From NCBI GenBank assembly GCA_014058105.1, contig JACGCM010001978.1, positions 1 through 64,000 of the forward strand: a stretch of DNA of 64,000 nucleotides, written 5' to 3'. The translations under genes and the position numbers were made by a program. Origin of the DNA: Kingdonia uniflora. Lineage: Eukaryota; Streptophyta; Magnoliopsida; Ranunculales; Circaeasteraceae. Of the stretch, positions 22,931 through 34,329 are shown in pieces (position 1 is the stretch's first letter; each line of letters begins with the position of its first letter). The notes under the pieces were generated by a model, which worked only from the letters and a program-made list of their open reading frames with translations, was not told the DNA's origin and searched no databases.

Positions 22931-23339
22931 TTACATACCCAAAGCCGCTAGAGCAAAGTCCAAGATCGTACATTCATTCGTTCTAAAAATCGATACTTGA
23001 AAGTAGTATGATACTTGCTTAATGATAATTTTTATATATGGCGCAACTTGAGGCATATTTTCAACTGAAAATCAATAATATTGCTTGTGTTTCGGCTAAG
23101 CGAGTTGTGGGTGTACGATCTTTGTGTTGGTAATGTTCGGCTGAGCAACTTTTTTACTGTGTAGATTAAATTGAAGGGCAGCAATACGTCACCACTTTCG
23201 TCTCATAAGAGTATTACAATTCGAGTTTCACTACAATTTTCTGAAAATAGATTGAATGTTTACGGCACTGTGTAGGACTCACTGAAATGTGCGTACCTTT
23301 CCCATCAAGGTCATCCATATATTAACTCGCTGAAATTGA

Positions 23340-23645
23340 TTAGCTGGTTGCGCAAGTTATCCATCAACCTTGCTAGTTGGTTAGATCAAGTCACATAGAT
23401 TAAGCTAGATTATGTAGATGCATTAACTCATTCGATTCACCAAATCAAATCACTGTCCCTTTCACAACGAGCTCTTTTGGTTAGACAACCTGCTAAAATT
23501 TCGCATAGAGACCGGCTAATATTTATCTTTGTTGCGCAAAATATTCATCAAACCTAGCTAGTTTATGTAATCAAGTCACAGTAAGCTTGAATATGTAGAT
23601 GTATTAACTCATTCGATTCACAAAATCACACTTTCCCAAGGATAA
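23340..23645. repeat. Imperfect tandem duplication, unit about 185 bp
   Basis: Sequence around 23352-23455 (gcgcaagttatccatcaacc, gtagatgcattaactcattc) recurs at 23543-23640 (gcgcaaaatattcatcaaac, gtagatgtattaactcattc). No coding content. Its start coincides with the end of what can be compared with copy B. Confidence 0.6.
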
Positions 23646-24339
23646 TCATAGTTCCTTTCAGTACAATACAAGCTCATTTAATTTTGTTACAACGACCAGT
23701 TAACAGTATGTATCACTAATTTCACTATTTTTCCATAATAATCGACCCTCGTTTTTATTTATTAGCGAAATTTAGGATTTTCTCTTAAAGTTTCTATTGT
23801 TACGAACTTAAAACCAAACTGTAATGAAATTTTGGCTGGAACATCAAGGCAAAACGGTCTAAAAACCTGTACATTAATTTTTGGAATTATTACATTTCCT
23901 CACTAACCACTAACTAAAGGGCTCGTCAAGTAACGACAGTCCCAAGGATTCGACCATGCTAAAAGAATAGCGGGCAACGTTATACAAGCACGATCTACCC
24001 AATTTGGAGATCTTTTTTTGCAAGGCAAGCTTGGTGCCAGAGCCAAACTATATTCTCAAAGCCTAAACAACATTCGCTTACATAAAAGAAATATTCTAGG
24101 GAAGGATTTAGCAAAATAATCCCTACTGAATGTGAACGGAGAATAATTAATATTGGTCTTATCTCGAGACTTGAGATCTAGTATAGAGTAGTACAGATTA
24201 TGTTGGGTCTCTTTGAGATTTTCCAAATCAGACTCAATAGCTTTCTTCTTTAGGAACGAGAGTCATACTTACAAGTTGTTAAATGTTCAACCCTAAACAA
24301 CATTTAGCTAGAGTCTAGAGAGAGCTCAGGAGGTAGTTT

Positions 24340-25021
24340 TCTTCTTCTCATCTTCATATTTTCTGCATTTCTTCAAAAGCAACTTTGTGCTATCAACCTT
24401 TTATTCCCCTTTTGTGCCCACCGTGTCAACAAAAATGTGTTTGATATCAAATCTTGTTGGAGATTATATTATGGTCTATTTAAATTTTTTCCAAATCAGA
24501 CTCAACAGCTTTTTTCTTTAGATACTTACAAGTTGTTAAATGCTCAACCCAAAACAACATTCACTATCGCTGAGACTACCGATAGTGAGTTTTGCATCAC
24601 TGTCTTGGGATCATATCCAGATTATTGGAAGATCCAAGATTTTATCATCTACGCAGAGATATTTGCCAATCTAAGTGTCGCCAATCTTACAAATACAATC
24701 AAGAAAGTCGACAGCTTGCTTCATAACAACAAAACAGTCATTGACGTAAAAGTGAAGGAATCCCTGCAGTTATGCAATAAAAACTATGGTCTAGCCATCG
24801 GTATAATAAAATCGTCGTACACATCTTTTCATAGTCGTGATATCTATAAGGCTTGGGATATCATTTCTAATGCTTCATATAAAGTAACAGAGTGTGCGAA
24901 TGGATTCAAAGCACACGCCGGCTTGAAGTCTCCACTCACATCTATGATATTTATGCCAGGTCGTCTAATTGTTGTTTCCATCAATTTCCTTGTTGCTTTG
25001 ATGGACGACCCCCGAGTTTAA
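24340..25021 (+). pseudogene. PMEI/invertase-inhibitor-like coding region with damaged N-terminus
   Basis: The frame from about 24340 to the stop at 25019 has a hydrophobic leader-like stretch (SFLLLIFIFSAFLQ). After an unusual Cys/Phe-rich segment it shows a body resembling the plant invertase/pectin methylesterase inhibitor domain: TTDSEFCITVLGSYPD, then SLQLCNKNYGLAIG, then KVTECANGFKAHAG, the expected Cys-containing helices. These are small secreted four-helix proteins. No ATG opens this frame: a TAG precedes the leader and the longest open frame begins at a GTG (24437). The segment at 24484-24562 is a near copy of 24215-24300, so a local duplication has probably inserted sequence between leader and mature domain. 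Pseudogene is likely, though an unrecognised upstream exon could rescue it. Confidence 0.55.
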
Positions 25022-25083
25022 GTATTAAGCTCATGGGGTAATGCTATCGTTAATAAGACGTTTTTCTTTGCTATCGTCTCTTT

Positions 25084-25460
25084 TATTTATTTAGTTTGAT
25101 GTAACACTAATTATTCCCCGTTATCTGTACGGTTCAATTTAGTGCTGGATACTACTTTGGGTATGGTTTACTTTTCTGTCCGTGATATGAAATGATATAG
25201 CACTGCAATCTAACGAGAACGTTATAGCACAAAATGCAGAAAAAACTTGTAATGTAATGGAGAGTGACAACGTAAAGCTTTCATACAAAACTACCTTCAA
25301 CAAAAGTGTAATTGATTCAAAGAGTGCAATGCCAATATCAAATTACAATAACAGAGAGATGTATTATACACATGAGCAAGGACAATTAAAAGAGGAGACA
25401 GTCTGAGGCCAAACACATTGGTAAAAAATTGATGAAAAATAGTTTTGATGAAAATTTTCA
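25084..25460. repeat. Second copy of the spacer repeat
   Basis: It matches 4530-4885 with small indels. Here it lies between the PMEI-like region and the NLR1 3' edge. Nothing coding is visible in it. Confidence 0.7.
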
Positions 25461-25978
25461 GCTAGAGTCTAGGGAGATTAGGAGGTAGTTCCAAATCAGA
25501 CTTCATTCCGTTCTTTCCGTAGCTGAGGTGAAAGCCGAGGCATGCACTAAGACGTGCATAAGCCAAGATGTTTTAGTCCGATTATGTAGTTGAAGCGATA
25601 CAAGAAGCCTTCTACCAGTTGAAAGAGTTTAGGTAGAAGATGCATACTTCTTCACCATGTCCGATCAGGCTTTCCAGCTTCCGTAAAAACATTGATCTCT
25701 TCCAGCTCGTAACTTAATTCCATGAGTAAACGCATATCAAAACACCAGCACCTTTTTGAATATGTATGACCTGTAACCAAGAAAGAATAAAAGGTGACAA
25801 TCATTTCAGTTAACCCAATTTCAAGTGTTCATTATGCACCTTACAAACATACACTTGCAAGAATCAACAATATGGTCGATTTCAGTCTTCACTATAATTG
25901 CCATATATGCAACTCAAACCAAATTCAAAAATGGGGTCAACTTAAATGTTTGCCTCGTAAATTTTGGTCCGTCTTACA

Positions 25979-26553
25979 AACTCACAGGCAGACGTTAGTG
26001 CGATAAGAGTAAGTAGGGTCCTATATTGATAAGGAACAAGGAACACTTTAAATTGAAGTTTCAAAATTTATGAACTAGTTATTTTACCTCACAAAATAAA
26101 GGGGTCTGTGAATCTTCGTGTGCAATTGACCCTCATTGTATCCTTGTCTAACAGTAATCTCAAAGTTGGGGATGCGGGATATGATGCCAATGCCGTCGCC
26201 TACTTTTATCGCACAACAAATCAGCAGTCGAATCCATCCCTCCTGCAAATATTCATTTGATAAAACATAGTTAGTAAATGCAGACGAAGAGGTAGCATGA
26301 ACATAAGGATGTTCTAGTATGAAAAGAGTCCATTTAAGTTTTACCTGATAAGCTTTGGTTCAGTCTATGAAACGAGACAAATTGGTCTCACTGTCAGTGA
26401 TGATCCTTACTGCAAGAAGTAGTACGATTGGTAAATATATTGCCCTAATTAAAACATGAAAGTTAAAAGTTCAAATTCAAAAAATGACTTATATCTTTTA
26501 CCTCACAAGAGCGGCTGTCAATCGTCTGAAACTGATAATTCTTCCCATTCTCG
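25979..26553 (-). other. NLR1 3' flank with intron-containing 3' UTR
   Basis: Downstream of the NLR1 stop the minus strand shows consensus splice sites. There is a donor at 26501 (GTGAG|GTAAAAG), a small exon 26345-26409 (acceptor ttcttgcag, donor GTAAAAC), and an acceptor at 26243-26249 (atttgcag). The same sites exist downstream of NLR2. No open frame crosses them, so they are read as 3' UTR introns. The block begins at about 25979 with ctcacaggcagacgtta, shared with 45157. Confidence 0.55.
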
Positions 26554-29500
26554 TCAATAAATGTAAATGCTTGGGATGCGAGATATTATGCTCCAGTCCT
26601 TTCCTACGTCCTTCTCGCAGCGTGGTCCCAAGATAGGACACCCAGAGATAACCAATTCCCGAAGTGAGGTAAGATGTTGCAATTCGTGGGGTATACACGT
26701 TAAGGAATTGCAGTCCACTATTTTCAAAGTTTGGAGTGCCTTGAGTTGTGATAAGCCTTGTGGAAATGTTAAATGCGGTAAATTTTGGATCCACATAACT
26801 TTGAGGCTGGTATTGTTCTTGAAGTGCAACGATCTTGAAAGGGAACCTGCATCCCCATCTAAAGTCAACTCCTCAAGGAGTGGAGGAAGCCACGAGATTA
26901 TCAATTCTGGACAATCCCTAATGAACAGTATCTTTACTGATTGAGATAAGATTTGGTGCGGCACTGACTTTAGCACAGGGCAATTCAAAATAAACAGATC
27001 TCGAAGAAGAGGCATAACATTAATATCTTCACTCGAGGTCTCCATTACCCACTCCTCCCAATGCTTCATGTCCCATATAACAAGTACCTTCAAGTTTGGG
27101 TAAGCTACTGTTGTTGATGACGCCTCCAAACCATTAAAGAGTCCCATCGGTGACATTGAATCTAATTCTTGCAGAACGAGAGATTGAAGCGATTCCAACT
27201 TTGCCCAAGACGGTAATACCTCCAAATTTCTGCACTTAACGATTCGTAATCGACGCAGCATAATGGATGAGGATTGGAACTCCATCCAATTAGGGAACTT
27301 GGAACCACCGTAGTACCACACTGCCAACTCCTCCAAGTTTGGATGTGGTTCAAATAACTCAATTGCACTACCATCATCATCTCTCTTCCCCACATAATCT
27401 TCTTTGACGAAACCCAATCCCAGAGTGCGGATGTGTTCTTTACTTTTCAAGTTTATAGACTCTTTTGATCCACCTCCTCTGATATTTGTTATTCTCAGGT
27501 AACCACTGAGGTTGTTGAGATTGCTCAGTTCTCGAAGCTGACATCCTTCTTCACTCATAACAAACTTGGACAATGTTTGAAGACATCTTAGTTCCTCAAT
27601 TCCTTTTGGTAAACATTCGAGGGCATCAGTGTAAAGAAGTTCAAGGTGCCTCAAGTTAACTAGTTTTCTTAGCCCTTCAGGAAGTCTACGAAGTTTCTCA
27701 CAGGAAGTGAGTTTCAGCGTTTGCAAGTTTCTGAGATTACAAACGCTTTCAGGTAGTTCCACTAATTTTGTCTTCGATAAATCGAGATACCTTAGATGTA
27801 TTAAACTCCCCACCTCATTTGGTAGTGTTTCAATTGCAACATACGACAAATCCACGGTCCTAAGACATGTCAAATGGTGTAACAACTTTATATCTAGATT
27901 GGGTCTTGGATTACCCACCCATACAAGGAGAGTTCGTAAATTCTTGGCATTCCAAATAGGGGGAGGAATGAAAGAGTCATTAGATTTCCTGATCTCAAGA
28001 GTTAAATGGCGGGTTTTGGAATAGTCGAATTTGGTGTCCACGCTCTCCACAATCGAGCACTCATTGTTTGCAACAAAATTTGCAAAATCATGCATAAGAT
28101 CATGCATCTTACAAGAAACACTGCCATCCTCATCAATTTTCAGGTCTTGGAAGAATGAGCGCGACGCCAAATCGTCAAAATACTCACCGCCAATAATCTC
28201 CATGTCCCTTGTTTGAGTGGACCGAACAAAACCTTGTGACATCCACAGCTTCACAAGTACATCCTTGCTGAACATATGATCTTTTACATATACGACACAG
28301 TATGTAAAACAGCGCTTTAGGTGCGAGGGTAAAGCATTGTAACTTAGCAACAAAGGTGGTAAGACGTCTTTGCTGATGTTGGGCAAGTCCCATAAGTCGC
28401 TTGTCAAGACATCTTGCCAATCTTTCATCGTTCTTTTATGTGGCATGAGACTTCCCAAAGTTTTTGCATAAAGAGGTACACCTTTGCATTTGTTTGAGAT
28501 TTTTTTACCTATACTTTCCAACCTATGGCAGTCTTCTTCTCCCCTCCCGTGAAAAGCAAGACGCTTAAACAGCAACCAACAATCATGATCATCTAATATT
28601 GCCAGATCATGTTTGTAGGTTGAGCCTACGGTCACTGCAACAACATCACTGCGTGTAGTAACTACGACTCGACTTCCTTTTGCACCAAGATCAAGGGCAC
28701 ATTTTATTTGGTCCCAAATCTTTTTATCCTCAGTCCACGCATCATCCAAGACAAGAAGAATTTTCTTGCCTTGGATAGATTTGCATAACTGTTGATGAAG
28801 AGTTTCCCAAGAAGTAACAGTTGGGACACTCTCACCAAGGGCTTCAATTATTTTTTCGGCAATCTTTTTAACGTCAAAGGGATCCGAGACACACACCCAT
28901 ATTTTCTTCTCAAAGTGATTCGTCACCTCAGCATCATTGATGACAATTTGTGCGAGAGCTGTCTTCCCAAGGCCCCCCATTCCTACGATAGAAATGACGG
29001 GGACACCCATTTGTTTTTGACTACTCTCGCTCAATAACTTGCTAATTATAGTCTTTTTATCCTGATCCCGACCACATATCTCTAATTCATTGATCATAGA
29101 GATAGTATCTAGTCTTACAATGGGATCTGCATTTCTGCTAACGGAGTTAAGACTATATTTATCTTTCTCACTAGCGATCACGTCTAGCCTTTCTCTTAAC
29201 TCTTTCATCTTATGACTAATGTCACGGTGCAAGCTAAGTTTTTTGAAACAAGAGCAAGGAGATAGAAAGTAGGACGGTACCTTTTTCTTGCTACTACTAG
29301 AGCCAGCATTGTCATCAACCCCGTCCATCTGCGATTTGAGGATTCTAGTGTGCCATTCGTCGAGTATGTCCTCGATCTCGTACGCTACATCTTTGAGCTC
29401 TCCTAACCAAACCTTCACAGACTCGTCCTTCACTTGCTGGTTCTCTGCATCATATAAAACAGCATGGATCTTCTTAAATGTTGAAGAGAGCTTTTTAACC

Positions 29501-29601
29501 TCTCCACGAGCACCGGCCACGAGCCCAACCTCCTCTTTGAGATTGTCAAGGAGGAAGGAGGCCAATTGTTCTACCAAGACAGAGACAAGTGCATCAGTCA
29601 T
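26554..29601 (-). CDS. NLR1: CC-NB-LRR (RGA-type) disease-resistance protein, 1015 aa
   Basis: A single-exon intracellular immune receptor. An Rx-type coiled coil covers residues 1-150 with an EDVID-like motif (EIEDILDEW, 75-83). The NB-ARC has P-loop GMGGLGKT (207-214), kinase-2 ILLVLDDAW (281-289; the final Trp marks the CC class), RNBS-B GSRVVVTTR (309-317), a GLPL variant GVPLYAKT (374-381) and MHD at 499-501. About 15 leucine-rich repeats follow. All nucleotide-binding motifs are intact, so it could be functional. It ends IPSIYIY at a TGA where NLR2 has a GGA codon and continues REWEELSVSDD; a single base change has removed the last nine residues. Between residues about 165 and 560 it differs from NLR2 at only a handful of positions. 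Confidence 0.93.
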   Translation of the reverse strand: MTDALVSVLVEQLASFLLDNLKEEVGLVAGARGEVKKLSSTFKKIHAVLYDAENQQVKDESVKVWLGELKDVAYEIEDILDEWHTRILKSQMDGVDDNAGSSSSKKKVPSYFLSPCSCFKKLSLHRDISHKMKELRERLDVIASEKDKYSLNSVSRNADPIVRLDTISMINELEICGRDQDKKTIISKLLSESSQKQMGVPVISIVGMGGLGKTALAQIVINDAEVTNHFEKKIWVCVSDPFDVKKIAEKIIEALGESVPTVTSWETLHQQLCKSIQGKKILLVLDDAWTEDKKIWDQIKCALDLGAKGSRVVVTTRSDVVAVTVGSTYKHDLAILDDHDCWLLFKRLAFHGRGEEDCHRLESIGKKISNKCKGVPLYAKTLGSLMPHKRTMKDWQDVLTSDLWDLPNISKDVLPPLLLSYNALPSHLKRCFTYCVVYVKDHMFSKDVLVKLWMSQGFVRSTQTRDMEIIGGEYFDDLASRSFFQDLKIDEDGSVSCKMHDLMHDFANFVANNECSIVESVDTKFDYSKTRHLTLEIRKSNDSFIPPPIWNAKNLRTLLVWVGNPRPNLDIKLLHHLTCLRTVDLSYVAIETLPNEVGSLIHLRYLDLSKTKLVELPESVCNLRNLQTLKLTSCEKLRRLPEGLRKLVNLRHLELLYTDALECLPKGIEELRCLQTLSKFVMSEEGCQLRELSNLNNLSGYLRITNIRGGGSKESINLKSKEHIRTLGLGFVKEDYVGKRDDDGSAIELFEPHPNLEELAVWYYGGSKFPNWMEFQSSSIMLRRLRIVKCRNLEVLPSWAKLESLQSLVLQELDSMSPMGLFNGLEASSTTVAYPNLKVLVIWDMKHWEEWVMETSSEDINVMPLLRDLFILNCPVLKSVPHQILSQSVKILFIRDCPELIISWLPPLLEELTLDGDAGSLSRSLHFKNNTSLKVMWIQNLPHLTFPQGLSQLKALQTLKIVDCNSLTCIPHELQHLTSLRELVISGCPILGPRCEKDVGKDWSIISRIPSIYIY

Positions 29602-30492
29602 AGTTGATAGATAACGGTTGAAGAATTGTAAGGGAGAATGGAGAAAAAAGTGAAATACTTATAGTGAAGATAGAATATTTGCAGCTCAGATTTAAGAAGA
29701 TACAAATAAGCAATCAAAGTACCAAGTAAACCAAAAGGAAAAGGAGAACCCCAAAAGAATCAAACAAACATCACTAACAAAAGCCAATTTGATGCTCTTT
29801 TGGAGTAAAGAAGCAATCAACCAGACACAGAGGCAAGGAACAGATCCTCTACAAGCAAGGCTAGTATAAACTTATTCCTTCGGTGTTTCTAGGAGGGAAA
29901 ACCTTTGAATAATATTTGGTAACTACAGCAATTGCTGGATCGTCAATATGTGTTACAAACCGTGGAGAATCATAGAATAAACAATCTGCTGACCTGCCAA
30001 AAAAAAAAGTTTTATTTTAGAAACAATTAAAACCCAAACTCAGTTTACAGACATTCATTCTTATGTAACTATTCTCTATAAATTAATAAATTTCACAAGG
30101 CTGTATAAGTTGAGTGAATTCAATAAGTATTTGCTCTCACTATAAGCATCAAGTCTTATCAGTAACACTTGCATTTTTACATGATACAATAATGGAAAAA
30201 TTCCATGAGATCTAATTTGTCGAACTCTGCCGACACATCTATTTGCGTTAGAGATTTGACCCAGAGAACCATACATGATAAAGCAAGCAAACACATGCCC
30301 GACATGCCACCAAATAAGCCGAGATTCATTAAGTTGCAAAACATGAACCTGCCAGTTACTAATATTGGAAAGAAAATACCTTCCTCATATCTATCGTATA
30401 CAACAAAGATTTTCATCTGGCTTCAAGGACACAGGCTCGTGTGTTTGTAGGAGCATTGCCCAGTGGAGGTATAACTGGAGGTATAACTGATG
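29602..30492. other. NLR1 upstream region, otherwise intergenic
   Basis: No gene seen. A minus-strand TATA-like stretch (actataagtat) lies at about 29656-29666. Small frames at 30076-30450 overlap on both strands and match nothing. Confidence 0.5.
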
Positions 30493-32088
30493 TGAATCAT
30501 CTCTCATGTTCGTTTCTCACATGTCAACGGACTATTTATATTTATGTTCTTTTGATTTAAGCCTCTCTGTTAGAGATGCTTAGTAGGTTTTAGAGAGTTT
30601 CTAATTAACCAACACAAGGTTAAAATGGTATTTTTTCCAGTTTCTAGAATATTTCTAATTAGGGTTTTCACACCCTTATGTTCTATAAAAGGGAAGCTAG
30701 TTTCTTTGTTTTGAGGAGGTTGTTAAAGTTAATGATTTGAAGTTAGTTCAATTTAGGTTTCAGTTTAAGCTTTTGTTTAGTTTTGATTTGAAGTTAGTTT
30801 TGTGTTTTAGTGTTAGTAAAAACCCTAATTTTAATTAGGTTAATGTTTATTAATCCGAGTTCTAGCTTCCGCGACTCATATTTACGTTAAATTGGTACCA
30901 AAGCTAGCAAGATTTTGTGGGATTTTTTACACCGATTGCTACAGTGATTTTGGGTAACTGCTACAGTAGTTTATGCAATTGCTACAGTGATTTTACAGTT
31001 AAAATTTCTTTGGAAGAGTTAAGTTTTTTTTATCCACGATGCCGCGTTGTATGGTTCAACAATTCAAAACAATGGCGAAACGGTTTGACGCGATTGAAAA
31101 AATTTGTGAAAAACTCGATCGGTTTATAGACGCGTTCACCCGCCGGTGCTCTTTACACACCACCGCCAGAACCAGCCCCGCTGCCTATTTATGACGACTA
31201 TCCCGAAGTTGTCGAAGTTACAAAACCGACAAAAATTGGGACTGCCGGTTTGAAATCTCTAAACGGCGTAATCATCGACGATTTTCAAGGGAAATAAACC
31301 TCACATATGTCCAACCAGACTCTTAGGAATCGTTCTTTAACACAAGATTGTGAATTTTTCCCAACCGAATATTGTGGCAAACCCCCAATATTTGACGAGT
31401 ATCCAGATGATATCATTGAGAAAGAGTTCGTTGATCCATTTTGGGAGGGCTTTTTAGCAAGTTTGGAGAAGCGAATCACAATTTCTCCAGTTTTGGGTGC
31501 TAATCGACTAAAAGATGTTAGTGACAACATAATACCCCCGCTCTTGGGTACGACCTTGGGTTACGGTAAATTTCGCGGTAAAATTCAACGTTTGAAGATG
31601 GGTAGGCTGCATAAAAGAGTTTCGAGTTCCGTAATATTGCATAATTTGTCGATTTCGTGGTCGAAATCTTCTGAAGACGGAGGGTTTGATTTGAATCATC
31701 TCTCATGTTCGTTTCTCACATGTCAACGGAATATTTATATTTATGTTCTTTTGATTTAAGCATCTCTGCTAGAGAGGCTTAGTAGGTTTTAGGGAGTTTC
31801 TAATTAACCAACACAAGGTTAAGAGTGTATTTCTCCCAGTTTCTAGAATATTCTTAATTAGGGTTTCTACCCCTTATGCTCTATAAAAGGGAGCCTAGGT
31901 TCTCTGTTTTGAGGAGGTTGTTGAAGTTAATGATTTGAAGTTAGTTCAATTTAGGTTTCAGTTTAAGCTTTTGTTTAGTTTTGATTTGAAGTTAGTTTTG
32001 TGTTTTAGTGTTAGTAAAAACCCTAATTTTAATTAGGTTAACGTTTATCAATCCGAGTTCTTGCTTCCGCGACTCAGATTTACTTTAA
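30493..32088 (+). mobile_element. Compact LTR retroelement with two intact LTRs
   Basis: Two copies of an approximately 398-bp repeat (30493-30890 and 31692-32088) start tgaatcatctctcatgttc and end cgactca..ttta(c)..ttaa. Just inside the left copy, tggtaccaaagctag (30893) resembles a Met-tRNA primer site. Just before the right copy, gaagacggagggt is purine-rich. The internal part is only about 800 bp. It holds three GCTACAGT motifs (30938, 30960, 30981) with a 21-22 bp period. A plus frame at 31307-31690 (LTQDCEFFPTEYCGKPPIFD...) resembles nothing I can name and could be a gag remnant. The element lacks pol and would have needed a helper. Target duplication not resolved. Confidence 0.8.
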
Positions 32089-34329
32089 TAACGCTCAAAG
32101 GATAGTGAACTTCTTCTCTTGGAAAAAAAAAACAGTACCAACATCTGCATCTGGGTAGGTCATGAGTTTATTAGTTTTAAGGACTAGGCAGTAAGCAGAA
32201 GCTTCGTTGGAGATATGGAGGGGTATATTCTTCAGTGTCAAGCAAATACTTTACTTGGGTATTTTATATTTGTGAGTTATTATTTTGATATTTATCAAGC
32301 AAAAACCAATTTGTTATTATATATTTTTTGATAAATAAAATATAACTTTAAAAGAATGGGCTATATTATTAACGGCAATTATGAGAATATATACTAAAAA
32401 ATGCCAACTTTCCAAAATCGATACTTTGGCAATGCGCTTTGAAAATCGATACTGGTCTCACCTACTACCCCCTAGCTGCCACCCCTACTCTTATACATTA
32501 AATGTTAATGAGTAGTCTAATCTGCTACAGTAATAAAACAGTCAAATGACAAAGATTTCTAAACAAACGACAAAGTTATAAAAACAAAATGATAAAGATT
32601 TCCGAAAGAATGACAAAGTTCTGGCAAAACAAATGACAAATAATACATAACAAATGAGAAACTATCCCTATTGAAGTTGTTGAGTAGTTTAATCTGCTAC
32701 AATAATAAGAACAATAATAAGAGGTAAGATTACCCCCAAAATAAACTACCAACCTTAAAAATCAAAGCAGTTTCTTCTTCTTCTACAAAAATGTTTTCGG
32801 CGATTTTCTTAATTCTCATTGATGTGGAAAGACATGATAGACCATGATAATCACAGAAAAGAGACATGAAGAGCCCAACATAAATATATGAGAAGATCAA
32901 CCAAGTTACGAGTCCTAAAGAAGGCGGTCTAAGTAAAACAAATATCCTAGCAAAATATCAACGATAGCCTAAACTTAGATCTAACTACTACAACCTAAGA
33001 AGTACGGTAGATGTGGAAAAAGAATTAGGAAGTCAAGTACACAGGGTCACTTTTAATTCTGTGGGACCACACTCTCGTACCCTTATGTAATTAACATAAA
33101 CATATTTCTTATTGTCGAGCCAGAAATTGGCGGATTCCTTTTTATTGAGCCAGGAATTAACGGGTAACACACCTGATCAGGATGTTCAATGAGTTTTAAC
33201 CTACAGGTCTAAAGCCTGATTTATTTTCACTTTTAGGGATCTATGCCCACGGGGAGTATTTACACAGAATATCAAAGCCGATAGGTAACTGAGGTATAGT
33301 TTAGGGGATTGCAACCTTGGGACACTGACTAGCAGTAACCGAATATTTTATTTAGGGAATCAAACCCAAGGACCGTAACAGCATAGCCCTATTGTGTATA
33401 ATAACTCGAAGTCGTTCAACGAAATGAAAATAAAGAAGTTTGAATCCAAGAAAAATCAAATGATCTGTCTGCCCCTGCCTAATCAGCATCTGGGACAATA
33501 TCAAAAGACCTATCGCTCTTACAACTAGATGATTTATCTACCCTCACTTTAATAACAAGTGGGGATTCTATCAAATGAAGTAAAGCTCCAACATCCAATG
33601 ATCTATCTGTCAATATGACTATATCGAAAGGAAGTTTTAAACATGAAAGCAAATCTAAGTTGCGACTACTGAATCATGATAACTTCTAGTTAGGATCAAC
33701 TATCACAAAAGACATACCGAAGAATTATCTAAGCTGCTCTAGAATAAAAGACTCGTCAATAATGTTTAATTTATATATAGGGTCTCCCTAACCGTTTCAA
33801 ACCTAAGAATACAACCTCTCAGTATAGATGAAATCACTAGGAGACTAACGGGGACATTATTAATGACTTCTAATGCTCTTATCATTAATATAATATCTAG
33901 TGTGAATCATAAACCACGCTCGTACAACCATTTCCAAAAGCACAAACCACCTGACGAAAACATTTAGAAAATCTCGGCTCCAATGAATTTTAATCCATGC
34001 TACCTGGATGCATCTCAACCATGTTGTTTTATAGGATACTCGTATCAAAGATATATATTAAAATTGCCTCAAACCAAACAAGTATCGATAAGCTACTTAA
34101 TGAACTATACAATCTTAAGGTAAAGTTTAGTCCAAACACTCCGTCCCATATAATTTAAGAATAATATCAGCCATACCAAAATGTGTCCAGATCACTCTAA
34201 GAGTAGATTACTTTGTGGATCTCTATAAGATAACCAACCCTCGATTTAAACATCTGACAAGAGCACCGTATACATACATCTTTCTAAGCATTTACGCCTT
34301 CATGAGTTAACCTAGAAATTCTAAACAAT
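32089..34329. other. Intergenic, no recognisable gene
   Basis: AT-rich with no frame that looks protein-like on either strand. Repeated short phrases such as acaaatgacaaa near 32530-32650 are low complexity only. Confidence 0.55.

Larger units (their letters stand above)
8690..23352. repeat. Segmental duplication, copy A
   Basis: This interval matches 49937-64000 in the same orientation at very high identity by eye: SDR differs at 1 of 253 residues, RLK2 exon 3 at 3 of 287 compared. Relative to copy B it lacks 1,475 bp (kinase exon of RLK1). It retains about 440 bp of an LTR and about 1.7 kb of LINE/Copia that B has lost. Solo LTR, LINE, Copia and the SDR fragment sit at the same positions in both copies, so they predate the duplication. 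The right limit is set only by the window end in copy B. Confidence 0.92.

Noticed and set aside
26498..26944. Frames overlapping the NLR1 C-terminus on both strands
   Set aside because: Shadows of the LRR coding frame.
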